Part shown: positions 48,201-61,300 of the stretch, piece by piece
How the letters are laid out: each line of letters starts with the position of its first letter
Position numbering within the stretch: the stretch's first letter is position 1
Assembly (NCBI GenBank): GCA_013398295.1
Contig: VZSF01009132.1
Span: 8,356-72,355, forward strand
Direction of reading: 5' to 3'
DNA: 64,000 nucleotides
Source of the DNA: Chionis minor
Taxonomy: Eukaryota > Chordata > Aves > Charadriiformes > Chionididae
Program-made: the position numbers and the translations under genes
The notes under the pieces: generated by a model
Databases searched by the model: none
Told to the model about the DNA's origin: nothing
The model's input: the letters and a program-made list of their open reading frames with translations, nothing else

Positions 48201-51200
48201 ATTCCCCTGAGAATGACTTTGTTGGCATGTGTTAACCGCCCTGGGACCTAAGCCAGTTAAGAGGATTCAGTGTGTGGTAGGGATACTGAAATGCTAAATC
48301 TTAAAGACTGTAATGACTTGACTCATTAAATTGTTGACAGTTAATTGGCTCAAGCAAACATGTATAGGGAAGATCCATTACAGCTGTAAGCAAACTGTGA
48401 TGATCACAAAAGCCTTGCTAGGGATACCTAAACAGAAAGGGGAGCATGCTTGGATGGTCCAGGAATAGTACACGTGTGATCTCAGTTTGTTTTCATTTCT
48501 TTTCAGACTTTAGTGAAGTTGTTCAGGAAAGTCAACACAGCCTTGTATTGACTACCTGCCCTAGGTTAATTATCAGCTTTCCTTCAGCTGGTTTGAAGAG
48601 AAATGATCCTTAACACAAATTCTCTAGGTCTAAATGTATCTCAGCCAAAATGTCTTGGCAGAGTGCCATTGTGTTTGCACTTAAAGAATGGGAGGGGGCA
48701 AAAGAAAGGAACGCAAAGCTGGCCTGGTCTAACAAGTATGCATATCAGGAAAGGGCTTGGCATTCCTTGTATAATTTTTTTTTCCACTGTTGTTTTTAAG
48801 CTTTTGGCTTACATTAGATTTTAATACTGTAAAGTAAGAGGGAGGGAATGACAGCTACATCTCAGATGGATTCCTGGAAGGCTGCAGTTCTGTGCCATGA
48901 ACTTCACAATGACCTCACCATTTATCCTCACAAGAAAAATTTAGTTTTTTAGCATGGTTAAAAATACATTAGCTCTTTTCTCTGGGTTTCAATGTAGATG
49001 TTACATTTCTAATCCTTTGGGGTCCACTACTGTGTATGGTATATACAGCTCTGTAGATGTCTTTTCCCTGCTACATATGTAGTTAGTGCTCATAAAATAC
49101 ACAGTATTAATGGAAGAAGTAGAACATGGTAGTGTGAATGCTGGTATTGGTAGTCAGTGTCCACCCTTAGAGCCCATTCAGTGTAGTTCAGTCTTGACCA
49201 GAAGGTCCAGCCCCTGGAGGTCCTGTTCAGCATCTGTAGGTTCTCTAGACCTTAGCCTTCTGAAGAAACTGTCAGCTATCTGGCCCCTGGAAATTTGGGA
49301 TCATTCTGTGGCATCTTCACACTTCTGAGCATGTTTTACAATTTGAACAGAAGTTATGCCAATTCACTTGCTGTGTTGTGAAAGCAGGATGCAAGAAAAT
49401 CTTATGTCTGGTAAGAGAGTCCTGTTGTTTAACTAGTGAGTTGAAGGAATTATGTATGTCACAACTTCAGGAATTCATTCCCATTATCGCTACAGAGAAA
49501 AGCAGTGTTTGGTGTTTTATTGGAAGTCCCATGTGTGGGTAGCGCAAAGGGATGAGCCAAACTTCTTGCCTAGGAAGAAATCAGCTAATCTGCTTTAGAG
49601 ATGAAATTGCTCATTCATTCACACTTATACCTTTATTACTGAGGAGGAAGGGAAAATAATGTAAAGTATTCAGATACCAAATAGCTACCTAAAGATTTAG
49701 CCATGCATCTGTCATAATATTACCTATCACTGTGTTAGAATAATGCTTGCCATTATTCCTTTTTATTTTTCCTCAGTTTGAGCTGCAAGCTCCATATGCA
49801 GTAATCTCTTATCCACGACTTCTGCACAAGCTATATCTGTATTTTAAAATTTATACCCTACCTTTCACTGTGGACTTGAGCTAGAAGCCTTTTGCCTGAC
49901 ATCATTCTCCCTATCATGGTGTTAGAATGTTCCAACTTAGGTTTTGTGCCACTGTCAAAAATAACAGATTGGTTCTTCCAGTCACAACTCTTCTACAGTG
50001 CTCAGATTTCAGGTGTGTTTGCTCTGACTCGGTGATTACATCTTATAATTACTCCAGGCTCGCACCCCCCACTGCACTGAGACCCTGTTACACTATTCCC
50101 TTTTGTGTTACAGAAATAGAATGCAAGTGTTGAAATAATGAATGCTCAGTGTCAGGATTTATCAACCCAAGAGATTGTCTTGGCTAATACAATCCCTCTG
50201 GTGAATCCTGTTGAAGAAAAGCAGAAGTCACTCTTTAGTTTCTAATGGAAGAAAAATCTCTTGGAGATATGTTTAACCAGCAGTTGGAGGACGTTAGTAT
50301 CTGTACCTTTGAGAAGGGCAAGCTGAGTACCCGTCCTAATAAGACACAAGACTTAAGAGACCGAAAGATGACTTTTAGAAAAAGAATGCACTATCAATGA
50401 TCCTTTTTTGTAGAACTTATATGGCTTATTCATTAAAAAAGCATTTTATACTTGGCATGTCATAAGATAGAAGTAGGCAGGAGTTTTGTTTAATGTCATC
50501 CAAATATAGACAGCTGTATGAAAACATTTAGCTTCATAAAGTGTCAGAGCAAGAACAATGAAAAACTTAAGACTGACAACTAACTCACACTGTTACGTTG
50601 AAACATTAGTAAAATTCTGTTTCTATTGTATTGAATTATCTCCAGATTTTTTAATTTGAAACAATGGCTTCACAACTAGATAGATTAATTTCTGTGTTTT
50701 CTTTTCAGTCTTTTTGGTGTGTAGGATGCATAATAGCTTACTATATCTGAATTTGGTTTTAACCTTCTTGTTGAAACCAAGACTTTAAGGTGATTTTGTT
50801 AATTATCCATGTAATGGAAACTGATTGCTGGAGCCATTGAGTATTCTTGTTTCCCGTGTACATCGTGACTCCATTAGTGAGGAGCATCTTGATTCCTTTC
50901 TTTGAAAGTCCGGCTGTTGGCCAGTCTCTGGGTAGGTCTGCCTCGTGCGGCTGCTCTTGGAGTACGACTCGTAGTCAAAAATATGGGTGATAGCTATATG
51001 GTGTGTAGATCGTACTTGTGGTTGCAGCTTCTAGATGTAGTAGTGGCTGTCGGGTTTGGTTCTTTTTTTTCAGTGTTTGCCAGAAACTAGCATGAGGGGA
51101 ATTTTGGAAATCACTGTAATAGTTTTTTAGGAATAATAAAACACCACATCCTTACTTGAACAAGGAGAATGAGATTTTCATAGTATCCAGTGTATCCTGT

Positions 51201-52096
51201 ACATTGTTTTTTATAGTGTGGATGTGAACCTGCAATGTACTGACTATTCTTAGCACCAGTTGGGGCCAAGAAGAGCTGGGGATGCTCAAGCTTAGCCAAG
51301 AATATCCCCAGAGAACATTGGAACAAATCTGATGGACAAGACTTCTCGGAAAGGGCTTATGCTCACGATCATGGTCAGGTTTTCAGAGGAGTTCAGTCTC
51401 CATTTCAGTCTCTTTTAGGTATTATAAGTTTTCAGAAGATGCTGAGCATTTCTGAAACTTGGTCTCCCAGCTCTTGTGGCAAGAGCAGCCCTTAACCATA
51501 AGGTATCCCTGTGTAAGAGATATCTAAGTGTATCTCTGCTCAACGGTGTACCTCGGTCTGCCGGCAGGCTCCATTTGCTCCGTGGTATGCATGCTTTGGG
51601 TGCTGTGGATTGAGAGTAAAATGAATTTTGTCTTTGCTTTGGAGGTGTTTGGCTGCTCTTGTCTTCACTGAGGGTCCTTCTGCCCCTCTTCCCTCCCACT
51701 GCGTTTCCGTAGTTTGTTTTGAAACGTGCTAGTGCAGGGCCTAGAACAGCTCTCTGGCCCCTCGCCCCCTGCAGCCGCGGCTGCGTGGGGCGCCGAAGCG
51801 CCGCTGGAGCCCCCGAGCGAAGCCCCGGCTGTGCCGGCGGTGGGTTCCCGGTTCGGCGGGCTCGGGGGAACCGGCGCTTTTCCTCGAAGCGGCTGCAGTT
51901 CGCGCTTGCTGCCCCTGGGCGGCCCGCAGCGCTCGGCGAGTCTCTCCTCCTTTCTCTGCGAGAGAGCTCGCCTTTCTCTGCCTGCCTCTCTCCCCTCCTT
52001 TTATTCCAGCAGTCAGGCAGCTAATTAACTGCACAGGCCGGCCTTCAGTGCATAATATTGTAATGAGGTAGGAGGGAGAGCCACAGCTGCTTCGGC

Positions 52097-52144
52097 ATGA
52101 GCAGCCCGCTCTGTTCCTGGTGCCAGGAACTAGGAAGGAGCTGA
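52097..52144 (+). other. Upstream ORF 1 in alternative SPECC1 leader
   Basis: ATG followed by 14 sense codons and TGA (MSSPLCSWCQELGRS), about 190 bases before the MGNQ start. It would be in the transcript only if transcription begins upstream of it. Confidence 0.35.
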
Positions 52145-52228
52145 CTTTTTTTTTTTTTCCCCTTTTTAAGTTGACTGAAGCGTAGACGTTAAAAGCAGCT
52201 CGAGGCAGGTCCGCCTCTGACACCGAGC

Positions 52229-52252
52229 ATGAGCGGGGCGCCGGGCTCCTAG
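52229..52252 (+). other. Upstream ORF 2 in alternative SPECC1 leader
   Basis: ATG AGC GGG GCG CCG GGC TCC TAG, seven codons, 36 bases before the MGNQ start. GAGCATGAG context is a moderate initiation site. Could lower translation of the downstream frame. Confidence 0.4.
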
Positions 52253-52287
52253 AGGAGCTCGGGGAAGAGCCGGGGGAGTGACCGAAG

Positions 52288-52327
52288 ATGGGCAACCAGC
52301 CTGGGCGAGTGGAGGAGCACGACCAAG
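52288..52327 (+). CDS. SPECC1: Proposed alternative first coding exon of SPECC1 (MGNQPGRVEEHDQ)
   Basis: ATG at 52288 in CGAAGATGG, with A at -3 and G at +4. An in-frame TGA nine bases upstream fixes the start. Thirteen codons plus one base precede GTCTGT, a fair but not ideal donor. The exon ends in phase 1, as does the canonical exon at 41494, so both can join the same downstream exon. The isoform would lack the 94 canonical N-terminal residues. MGNQPG fits the PROSITE N-myristoylation pattern (Gly2, small residue at 6), though Pro5 is not ideal. I cannot confirm a human counterpart from memory. Confidence 0.6.
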
Positions 52328-55300
52328 GTCTGTACGGACCGTGCGAAATGTCGGAGCTGCTGCCTGCGGTTTTCGGGGCTGTTACTGCAGGGGATGGATG
52401 GGGTTTTGTTCTCGGGGGGTTTAACTGCAGTGTCCCACTGAGCGGAAACAGAGGCTGTTGTCGTCGCTAATGCCGATGGCTTGGAGCCCGCTAAAGGAAT
52501 TGCTGCTGTGTACCTTGTGCCTTGTAAATGCTGTTTGTTACTCCTCCATACCTGAGATCACAGCACCGTCCTTAGGGAAGCTTTTCTGCAAGAAATCCTT
52601 GGTTGGAACAGAATGCCTACAAGGGAGGAACCTTAATGCCTGACATGTTATTTTACATAGTCTGTGTGATGCAGCTGAAAAGTTACAAAGCTTATCTGGT
52701 GCTGTACGTACAACTTGTCAGGATCTGCAGCTTGGCTGTGTTAGCCTTTACCATTGTTCATGGCCTGAGGCCTGAAATTTTCCAGGCCGGAGAATTTAAA
52801 ATGATGCCTTTGTGGAAGGTCTTCCCACCATTGTCCTTTCAGAAGTGTAGTGCTTTGCATGTTAATCAGTAGCAGACTTTATAGAAAGCCAAGAGCTAGT
52901 ATCAGGTAGATCTAATTCCCTTTGTGCCAGATGTCCATACTGTACACTAGGAATGCCAGTAATTTGTTCCTGATGCCGTAGTACTGTTTTGGTTGCCTTT
53001 TGATTTATTTAGCTTGTTTCTGAAGTGCCGAATGAAGAAAAAACAGTAGGCCTGCTGATTTCTGCTGTTCGTTTCTTAGTTTCTGTTCGAGCTTAGAACC
53101 CTCAACCATACAGAAAACTGGAATAGACTGTATTTCCTGGCACTCAGTTTCTTACTGTTGCCATGGGAATTTAATTCACAAAATTCTATTAAAGTTGTTA
53201 TTGCTTGATCAGGGTTTCTTTACAACTTCGGATTAGATACGTAGCTATTGTTTTGAAAGCAAATAGATGTGTACCTCATTTCTAGTATTGTGAGGAAAAG
53301 CGGGAGGCAGACAATGCTGCATTGCTACTCTAGGATCTCTCACAATAGATCTGCCAGTGCCTGCTGGAACAGCAGTTAGGTGTAGTGGAGAACTCTCTAG
53401 CAGTATGTTAATCAGCAGGCTAATGAAGAACACAAAAGCTGCCAGTATCCAGTCACCAGAAGAAATGCTGCCCTAAGGGAAAGTTAAACTTTAGGCTGGA
53501 AAGTATGGCTGCCTATATCCCCAGGCCCTGGAATCATTCTACTGCCAGCTACAGAAGTCTTGCTGGAACTAAATATCTTACTGTCATTTGAGGAGGGATA
53601 ATACTAATGATAAACTAAGGGGGAGATGGATAAAGACATGGGGAAGTACGCTGCTAACTTCTGATCAGGGTTTGAGAAAACTGCCTGATTTTGCAGGACA
53701 AGTGGTGGGATTTGAACAGCTTATTGCTATTAACATAAATGATAAATGAGCATGCAGACCCCCTGTGGGTTTTGAAAATATCTTTCATCCTCTGTTTTCT
53801 CTGGTCCTGTGACTTATTTTATTTTTTTATTGAAGGGGAAAGGGTTATGCTTCTGTTGCACCTAAACAGTCTTAAAACTCTTCTCAGTTTTTAAGTGTTA
53901 GGCTGTATTAAGTCTTGTTTTAATGTCCTTGCTGTTTGTAGGGTATGAATGACTGAAAAGCCATAGAGCATTTCATATTGAACTACATGCTCAAAACTCT
54001 CTTTAATCATGAAAAATGTTTCGGGAACATCACTGCTGTCAGAATAAATTCTGACACGTCCCCTGTTGTGTGTGAGAGCTCTGGCTTTGGAAGTCAGAGG
54101 ATAATGTAAAGACAAGCAAGGTTTGTGTTAATTTTTGACAACTAGGATGCAAAAACTTGTTTTGCAAATTAGAATGTGATACATGGAAGTACCTGCATTG
54201 GGCTTTGCTTCTGCTTGGATAAACTTAATTCAACTGTTATTCTGGAATACCTGCATCTTGAATAACTGTGGCTCTCTAAGTTTGGTCCTTTTGGAATAAC
54301 CAAAACAAAACCCAGAAATGGGCTGCTTTGTTGATCTAGTTTATGTCCGAGCTTTAGCAACAAACAATCAAATCTTGACCTGGACACTGAAGTCTTGGAA
54401 AGATCTGATCCTAAGATATAGGTAATAACCTAGGGTAAAATACTTATATCATACACTCATAAGTATATCAAAATGTTTTAACAGATTTTCCTGTGGGGTG
54501 CAAATGGGAATACCAGGCCATGGGGATGCATAGGTTTTGGCTACCAAGGCTACAGTTCTATGACAAAGATACATTTTAGCTTCAAAACTAAAGAAAATAA
54601 TAGAGGTCCCAGGAGCAACACTTTCAGAGTCTGACAGTGCCCGTGTGCGTGATCCTGACTCTACAGCTAAGAATCAAGTTTTGGGACATAAAGATACAAC
54701 TAGAATAACCCAAAGTTCTGGGTGGGCTGCTCAGTGCTGTCAAGAACAGGGAGGAAATCATTGCCCCCAAGTTGACCAGTTTGAAGAGAACCCAATAATA
54801 TGGAGGCATCTGAAAGAAATGTAGCTAGCTGAGGGAAGGGACTGGAGAGATGCGAAGACAGAGGAGGAGAAAGGGAAGACATCCTACACTGTGTCTTTCT
54901 TGCAAAGTAATCCACTGCTGGTGCCTAACTGGGTATGTTTTGAACAGAAGATTTACAACACTCTATAATAGCTCACTATCATCTCTTTTAAAGTTAATCT
55001 ACATCTTGCTAAGACTGTAACAGTGTCTAAAAAGGAGTTGAGGAGATTCCTCGTAATAATGTTAGATTCTACAGGCTTTTCCTGACTTCTAATTTAAAAC
55101 TCACTTTAAACCATTTTTACAATCATTTGTAAGAACTTTTGTGGTGTGTGACATAAGTTTGCATCGCTTGTTTGCCAAAACTCTCCTACTTGCAGAGTGG
55201 GTAAGTGGTGGCTTTTCCCACTCTACCTGAGTGCTCTCAATAGTCATATCTATAAAGCGTGTAGAGGTTTTTAGAATGAGAACACCTATAAAGTAGTACA

Positions 55301-58300
55301 GAAAAATTATGTAAAACAACAGTGAATGTTGCTGCAGTTCATCAGTAGTTATTTTTCTACTTCTGAGACTGGCTGCCTCATGCTAAAGGAACCTGTATAT
55401 ACAAACTGTTTGTATATACAGACACAGGCCAGAGCACCTGTGAAATAGTGGTAACATTTTGTGGGAGTTGTGTGGAAGAATAAAATGTTACCCAGTGCAC
55501 CAGGATTTATTGAGAGAAGCCCTTCAAATATTAGTTTGCCTTGGAAACAGTGAGGCAGCCTGTGTTTTTGAGCAGGAGTGCTAAGATTCTTTGACATTGG
55601 CTGACACGGTGATGGTGGGGTTTTCTTTATTCTCTAAAGATCTGCAGGTGATGTGATGATTAATATCTTCAGGAAGATGTGGAAAAAGTTACTCAATACA
55701 TACAAAAGCTTTCTTGAAAGAAGCAGTTGAATGGGAAATGTTAACTTCTCTAGTTGGAACAAGGTGACGGGTGGGGTTATCCAAGGGTTAGACTTTTTTT
55801 TTTGGGACTGTGCTTATTTGTAAAACATGCTTACATGGCTTGGATGAGAATATCAAATGTCAGTGCATATGCTAAGCCAGTATTGATCTATTTTCTTATG
55901 TCTGTTTTGTCCTGGCCTAGGGGTAGCTTCATTTTATGTTTGAGGAAGGGATTCTTCAGTGTAGGATACGTAGTTTGTAAAATATACAGAGATTTTCAAG
56001 ATAAAGGGTATTGTAAAAATACATTATTTCTTTTGATTTCTGTTTTTCTTTTTTTTTTTTGGGTGTGTAGTCAGATCTTTTCTGGGTCCTCTCTTTAGTC
56101 TCTCTCATCTGCTTCTCTTCCTTTCTCCTTTCTTCTGAACGTGGGAGCCATTCATTTTAAGTCTGTTACGTGTCAGCATGCCATTTCTGCCAAGCAAGAG
56201 CTCAAGAGAACAGATGAGTTTAATGATGGTGTGGGGGGAAGGGAGGGAGGAGAGAGGGGCCAGCAAAGCTAATGAATCACATAACAGCTTTCATGGAAAT
56301 ACCGACGGCAAGTCATGTCCTCTTCGAGCTCGGGCAGCGAGCTGTAGGACTTTTGTTCCCAGTGGAGCCAACAAACCACAATTTGCTCTCCAGTGGATAG
56401 CTTAATTCCTTAGTCACCTCTTCCGCCCACAAGTCATTCTTGCACGGGGGTTTTACAAATGCTCTCATTCTTCAGAGTAGTAACACACTGCTAGTTACAC
56501 TGGTATTGAAGAGTTTATTTTCCCTGGGAGGGTAATTTTTATTTGACTTAAACTTCTCTTCCAAGGCCAGTTAGGGCCAGGTCCCGTTGATTAGTCTTGT
56601 GATGTGACTTGACTGGACTGACATTATTAAATCATTTCAGAAATGCTGACAAACAGATGTCAAACGATGGTAGTCTTTTCTGCTCTGCAGGCCAGTGCAA
56701 TGAGTACATCCAAGAGACTATGTCACAGTTTGGACTGGCTTCTTAGAGGAATTTCGTCATGAGAGTGACTAACTTGCTGCCTCTGAAATTATCTGTTTGA
56801 GGCAGAGTTAAGCGATAATCTGAGGTCCCTTGATCGCAAGCTGAGAGGCCAATGAATATTAAATTAATGGGAGGGATCGATATGTTCTCCTATGTTAAGG
56901 CAAGGGACTTTATAACAGTTTTCAGCATTGTTTGGGATGATGAGCTGAGTGGGAGTACTTTCTCTGTGGGCTGGACCAAAGCTTTTACAAGAACTTTTAG
57001 GGCATGACAGGCAGCAGGATGTGGTTTTATGCATTTTGTTTTGTGTTAGATTGTTTTGTTGATGAAAATTAAAGCTATTCTTGGATGAAGGCAGGGAGCT
57101 ACTGGGATTCTTGCTGAGTGAGTTGGCCAACAAGAGTTTGTCCTATAGTTAGAGCTCTGCATACTATACTTTTGCCCCAGTGCCAGTGGTGTTTTAGGAT
57201 CTATGGACAGTAGATCTAGTGTAGTAGTAAATGTAAAAGCTATTTTTCTTGAAGATTGTTTTATTAGTTTAGTTAATATGCTGTAATTGGCTTAACAGTG
57301 GCAGAGTGATAAGGAAATAGCCAGTGGATGGTTGTGATTATGTTGATTCTGACATAACATGACTCAAATGAGGGAAAAGGGTGAAAGGAGGAGGGAATAA
57401 TGCTGGTATTGGAGAAAAAAGTAAAGCTTACTTGTTGTTTGGTTTATATTTGTTTCTTCAAGATCTCAAAATTATAAAGGTAGCCAAAGAAACTTGAGCA
57501 CGTATTGCACCTTGGTCCTCCCACTGAAACCTGCCAGAGCCTTGCAGGTATCCCCGTATTTTGGAGCTTCTGCTAGAATTTCAGCAAAAGTAATTTATTT
57601 TTTTTCTCTTTTCAATTCCTCCTCTATTTTACTAATTCACTCTTCATAAAATCTTCTGATCTCCACAGGGAATGTAGCTTTCAGAACAACATGAAATTGT
57701 AAAACTGAAGCAAAGTACTTCTCTGATTTCATTGACACTGTATTACTTGGAGGACTTAATTTGATTTTTCTGTGATTCTCACAGGCTGACAAATCTTCTG
57801 TATGTTCCTATGCTGTATCTCCAGGCAATTTGAGCATGGTTACTAAAGATTATATAAACCAGAGGATCTCTGATAACAGACACTGCTAGATTTTCCATGC
57901 ATCAACTTTTTTCCCATAATTCAAAGTAGATGTGTTCATGGATCTCTTGTGAAATGTTCCATCTATTATATTTCATGGAGCAGTAACGTTTTCCCATAAG
58001 CATCAGTAGATATGGATTGCATGTTCTGAGGCAGAGTACTCTGTCCTTGTATGATCTGTGCTCATCAGTCCATTCTCTCAGGCTACAGAATTACATCAGA
58101 ACTGCAGTTTTCTGCCCTTTTAATCAGTCTGTGTAGCACACAACTAACAAGCTCTATATTTTTTACCAACAGCAAAATTTAAATGTCAAGTTCTTACAGG
58201 CGAGTTTGATTTTTTTGACGACTGGAAAAATATACCCTTGAGAAAACATGAGGCTAACATGAGTTTGCAGGGTCCAGTTCTGAGTACACGTAGGGGAAGT

Positions 58301-61300
58301 GTTGCCTGAAACAAGGACATACATTCTTCCATTTGTTACCAAGATGAAAGAACTGTGTGATTTTATGGTTTTTTTGTGTCTTGACTGGAATCTGTTTCAT
58401 CGCTTACAAAAATATTGGGCACTAAGTAAATATGTCCATGTCCTGTGAGCAGAGTTATGTTCCCCTCCTTCTCGTCCTGATGGATGCTAACTGTTAAAAA
58501 TCCTCAGTGAAAGTAGGACGCTATTGAAGCAAGCAAGAATTTTACCAGTAACTTCAATGAAGTCATATTTATTAATACATGGAAAGAGGCTTTAGGAACA
58601 GGGTGCTGTTTGTCATTTGACGTATTGTACCTATGTTGGCTGACTCTTCTTTCTTTTACTGAATTGTAGTCTGTCCTGAACCTTTCTTCTGCATTTCTTT
58701 GCCATGGACTGATGACCAATATTCAGCATAATTTGATGAATGGTAATTAGTTATGTTTTGATTGCTTTTAATGATCTGTTCAATTTCTAAACTAGGACAA
58801 TATTTAAAAACATAAAGGCTACTTCAAAAAAAGCCTAAATGATTACTGAGCAAACTCTTAATCTTTGAGGATACTGCCCTTCTACACAGCTTCTGCCTCA
58901 GGACATTGCAGTAGGATTCTTGAATTCAGCATAAAAACCTGGAAGACCATATGATTTTCTTACAGCCTTTTAATTTTGACCTGTTAAGCTTTTACCTGTA
59001 AAAGTTTATTTGCCTTTTACCTTAATGGTTTCCTTTAGGTAGGTTTGTGCAAAAGCATCTTAATACGCAGCTGTTCCAATAGGAGTGTGTAAAGCAAATG
59101 TGGATGCACCCAGGTTATTCTGCTTTTGAAATGCCGTAGAGAACAGAAGTGGGTCTAAGTCTTCTTCCTAAGAGCAGGTAATGTCAGCCATAATGCTGGT
59201 GTTCTAATGCTGGAAAGGGGCAAGGCAGTGGTGTCATATCATCCCCATCTGCAAAGATCAGTTCTCGAACAGAAAAGGTGCTCCAGAGAAGTGGTGCAAG
59301 TTATTTAAATCTGCAAAAGTGTTTAAACCTTTGTGTAATGGAAGGTTGTGTGCAGAAGACAGCTGGGTTTTGGTTAGCTAAAGCAATGTATAGAAATATT
59401 TCATATTATGTTTCCAGGCCTCTTAAAGTACGCGTCAGTAACTTTGCTTAACCTGAAGCTGCATAATCATTTGACTGTCCATCGGTCCTAGGCTAACACT
59501 CTTACCTTGCCCCAAGGTGGGAGGCACAGAGCTCTGATAGTATTTCTCCAGGCTCTTCCTGAGCAAAAGCTGGTGAGGATGGAGGCATCAGAAGGGAAGA
59601 GACTGTGCGGAGTGACTGAGGATATTTCCATAATCCTTATCTTCTAGATCTTGAGAAATGCTGCTTTCATAAAACCTTGTTGAGTTTGAAGAATAGACTA
59701 ATCATGTTAGAAATTACTCTCAGCCTCCTCCGCACATAGTTTCTTTGAGGCTGCTTGACTGTGGAAAATCTTTTGACTGATCTTTTAATTAAAAACTTTT
59801 TTTTTTAAACCAAGGAGTTGAAGCTCTTGCTTTGAAGTGGGCAACTTCTTATAGATAAACATCTCATTATGTCATGAGATTTCTTCCTCTCTCCCCTTCT
59901 GTCTCACTTCTTTTGATGTGTCTCGTCCTGTGGTGGTAGTTTTAATGATTTCAGCCCAGTTCCTAGTGTCAGCTCTTCGGGACAGTGCTAGTTGGCTCTC
60001 TTATCGCTATACTAGGCAGAGCTAAAGCTCTGGACGAGCTGTGGAAACTCAGTTGCAGTCCCCTCCCCACCCCCTCACTGAAGCAGGCTGGAAACAATAG
60101 AACTGGGTTTATTATGTGGTCATCACATTTGAGTAAACAAAAGGCAGTTGTAATACCAATGCAATGCATACTGGTTATTAAGGAAACGATTTTTTTTTTT
60201 AAAAAAAGGCCTCTAGCTTTTAAGTTCCGCCCCCTTTTACTGGAGGAGGAGGAATCTCCTTTCATGTTTCCATTTTTGATCCTTTTTTTCCTACTCTTTC
60301 TGGATTAGCAGGGTTTGAGAATTCATGAGGAAAGAAGTTATTTTGGCTCCGTCAGCCCTGGCCTTTTGGCCAAGTGTGGGGCAGCATTCCTGAGCTGGAG
60401 GGTTCAGGTCATGGTTTCCTAATACAAAGCACTCGACAGCAGTGCTGTGTAAAGGCATTTTCTGCTGCTCCATTCCTCTGTAGTGGCTTGCTGCTCCCTC
60501 AGTGGTACAAACTGAAGTGTTTATGGGAAGGACAGTGAATTAGATCAGGATCTGCCTTTAACAAAGAAAGCGAAAGGCTGGGGGGCGGGAACATACAGAT
60601 ATTTTTACAGCTAAATCGGTTCCCCAATTCAATTCACAGTGTGGCTTCATGAACAGTGAAACAAACAGGGTGAATAAATTAGCCTGCTAATTGTGAAAAT
60701 GTTGATATTGAGCATTTCCCCACTTAAATTGCTTTTTGGTTACCCTTTTTGCTTACATATGTTATGTCAGGTAGGTTGTGGTAGCTTAGAGGAGTGATCC
60801 ACCTCACCTGACTTTTCTGGAAGGAGCGGAGTTCTTTTCACTTTTTGTTGCTATTGGAAAGGTAACTCTTCATTAATTTGCAGCCACAGATCAGATGTTA
60901 ATGTTCAGCTGTGACAGACATTGTATATGCACTGTACATGGAGGAATGTATTACTGGCTACTCCATGATGACCATTATTAGCTGAATTTACATGGGTAGA
61001 TTTAGGGTTGGTTCTTTGTTTGCTTTTAAACTTCCTGTACTTCTCAAAACACTTCATGCTGGTATTCTGCCTAGTATAACTGTATTTTCCAGAAATGGCT
61101 GTACAGCTGTCTGGTCACCGCTGTTAGCCCAGTAATGGCAGAGTGACAAATTTCTAGGCTAGGTTAGTTGAGAAACCGTTTTCTGAGCTGAAGAGAATCA
61201 GCTACTTGCTTGCGAGCTAGAATCAAGGAAAATCCTGGCATTCTTACTCCAACTAATGGTCATTTATCTCAAGGAAATTCTAGTACAGCCATATCACTTG

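Larger units (their letters stand above)
41495..52287 (+). other. SPECC1: SPECC1 intron downstream of coding exon 2
   Basis: Contains a small GC island (41.64-41.95 kb), a homopolymer with an N (42.27 kb) and otherwise AT-rich DNA without recognisable exons or recent repeats, up to the CpG island at 51.7 kb. Confidence 0.7.
51719..52330 (+). promoter_or_regulatory. SPECC1: Second CpG-island promoter of SPECC1
   Basis: Abrupt CpG-rich island (densest 51770-51970) inside the AT-rich SPECC1 intron, followed by the proposed alternative first exon. Initiator and TATA elements are not evident. Its existence as a promoter is inferred from CpG content plus the phased exon at its 3' edge. Confidence 0.6.
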
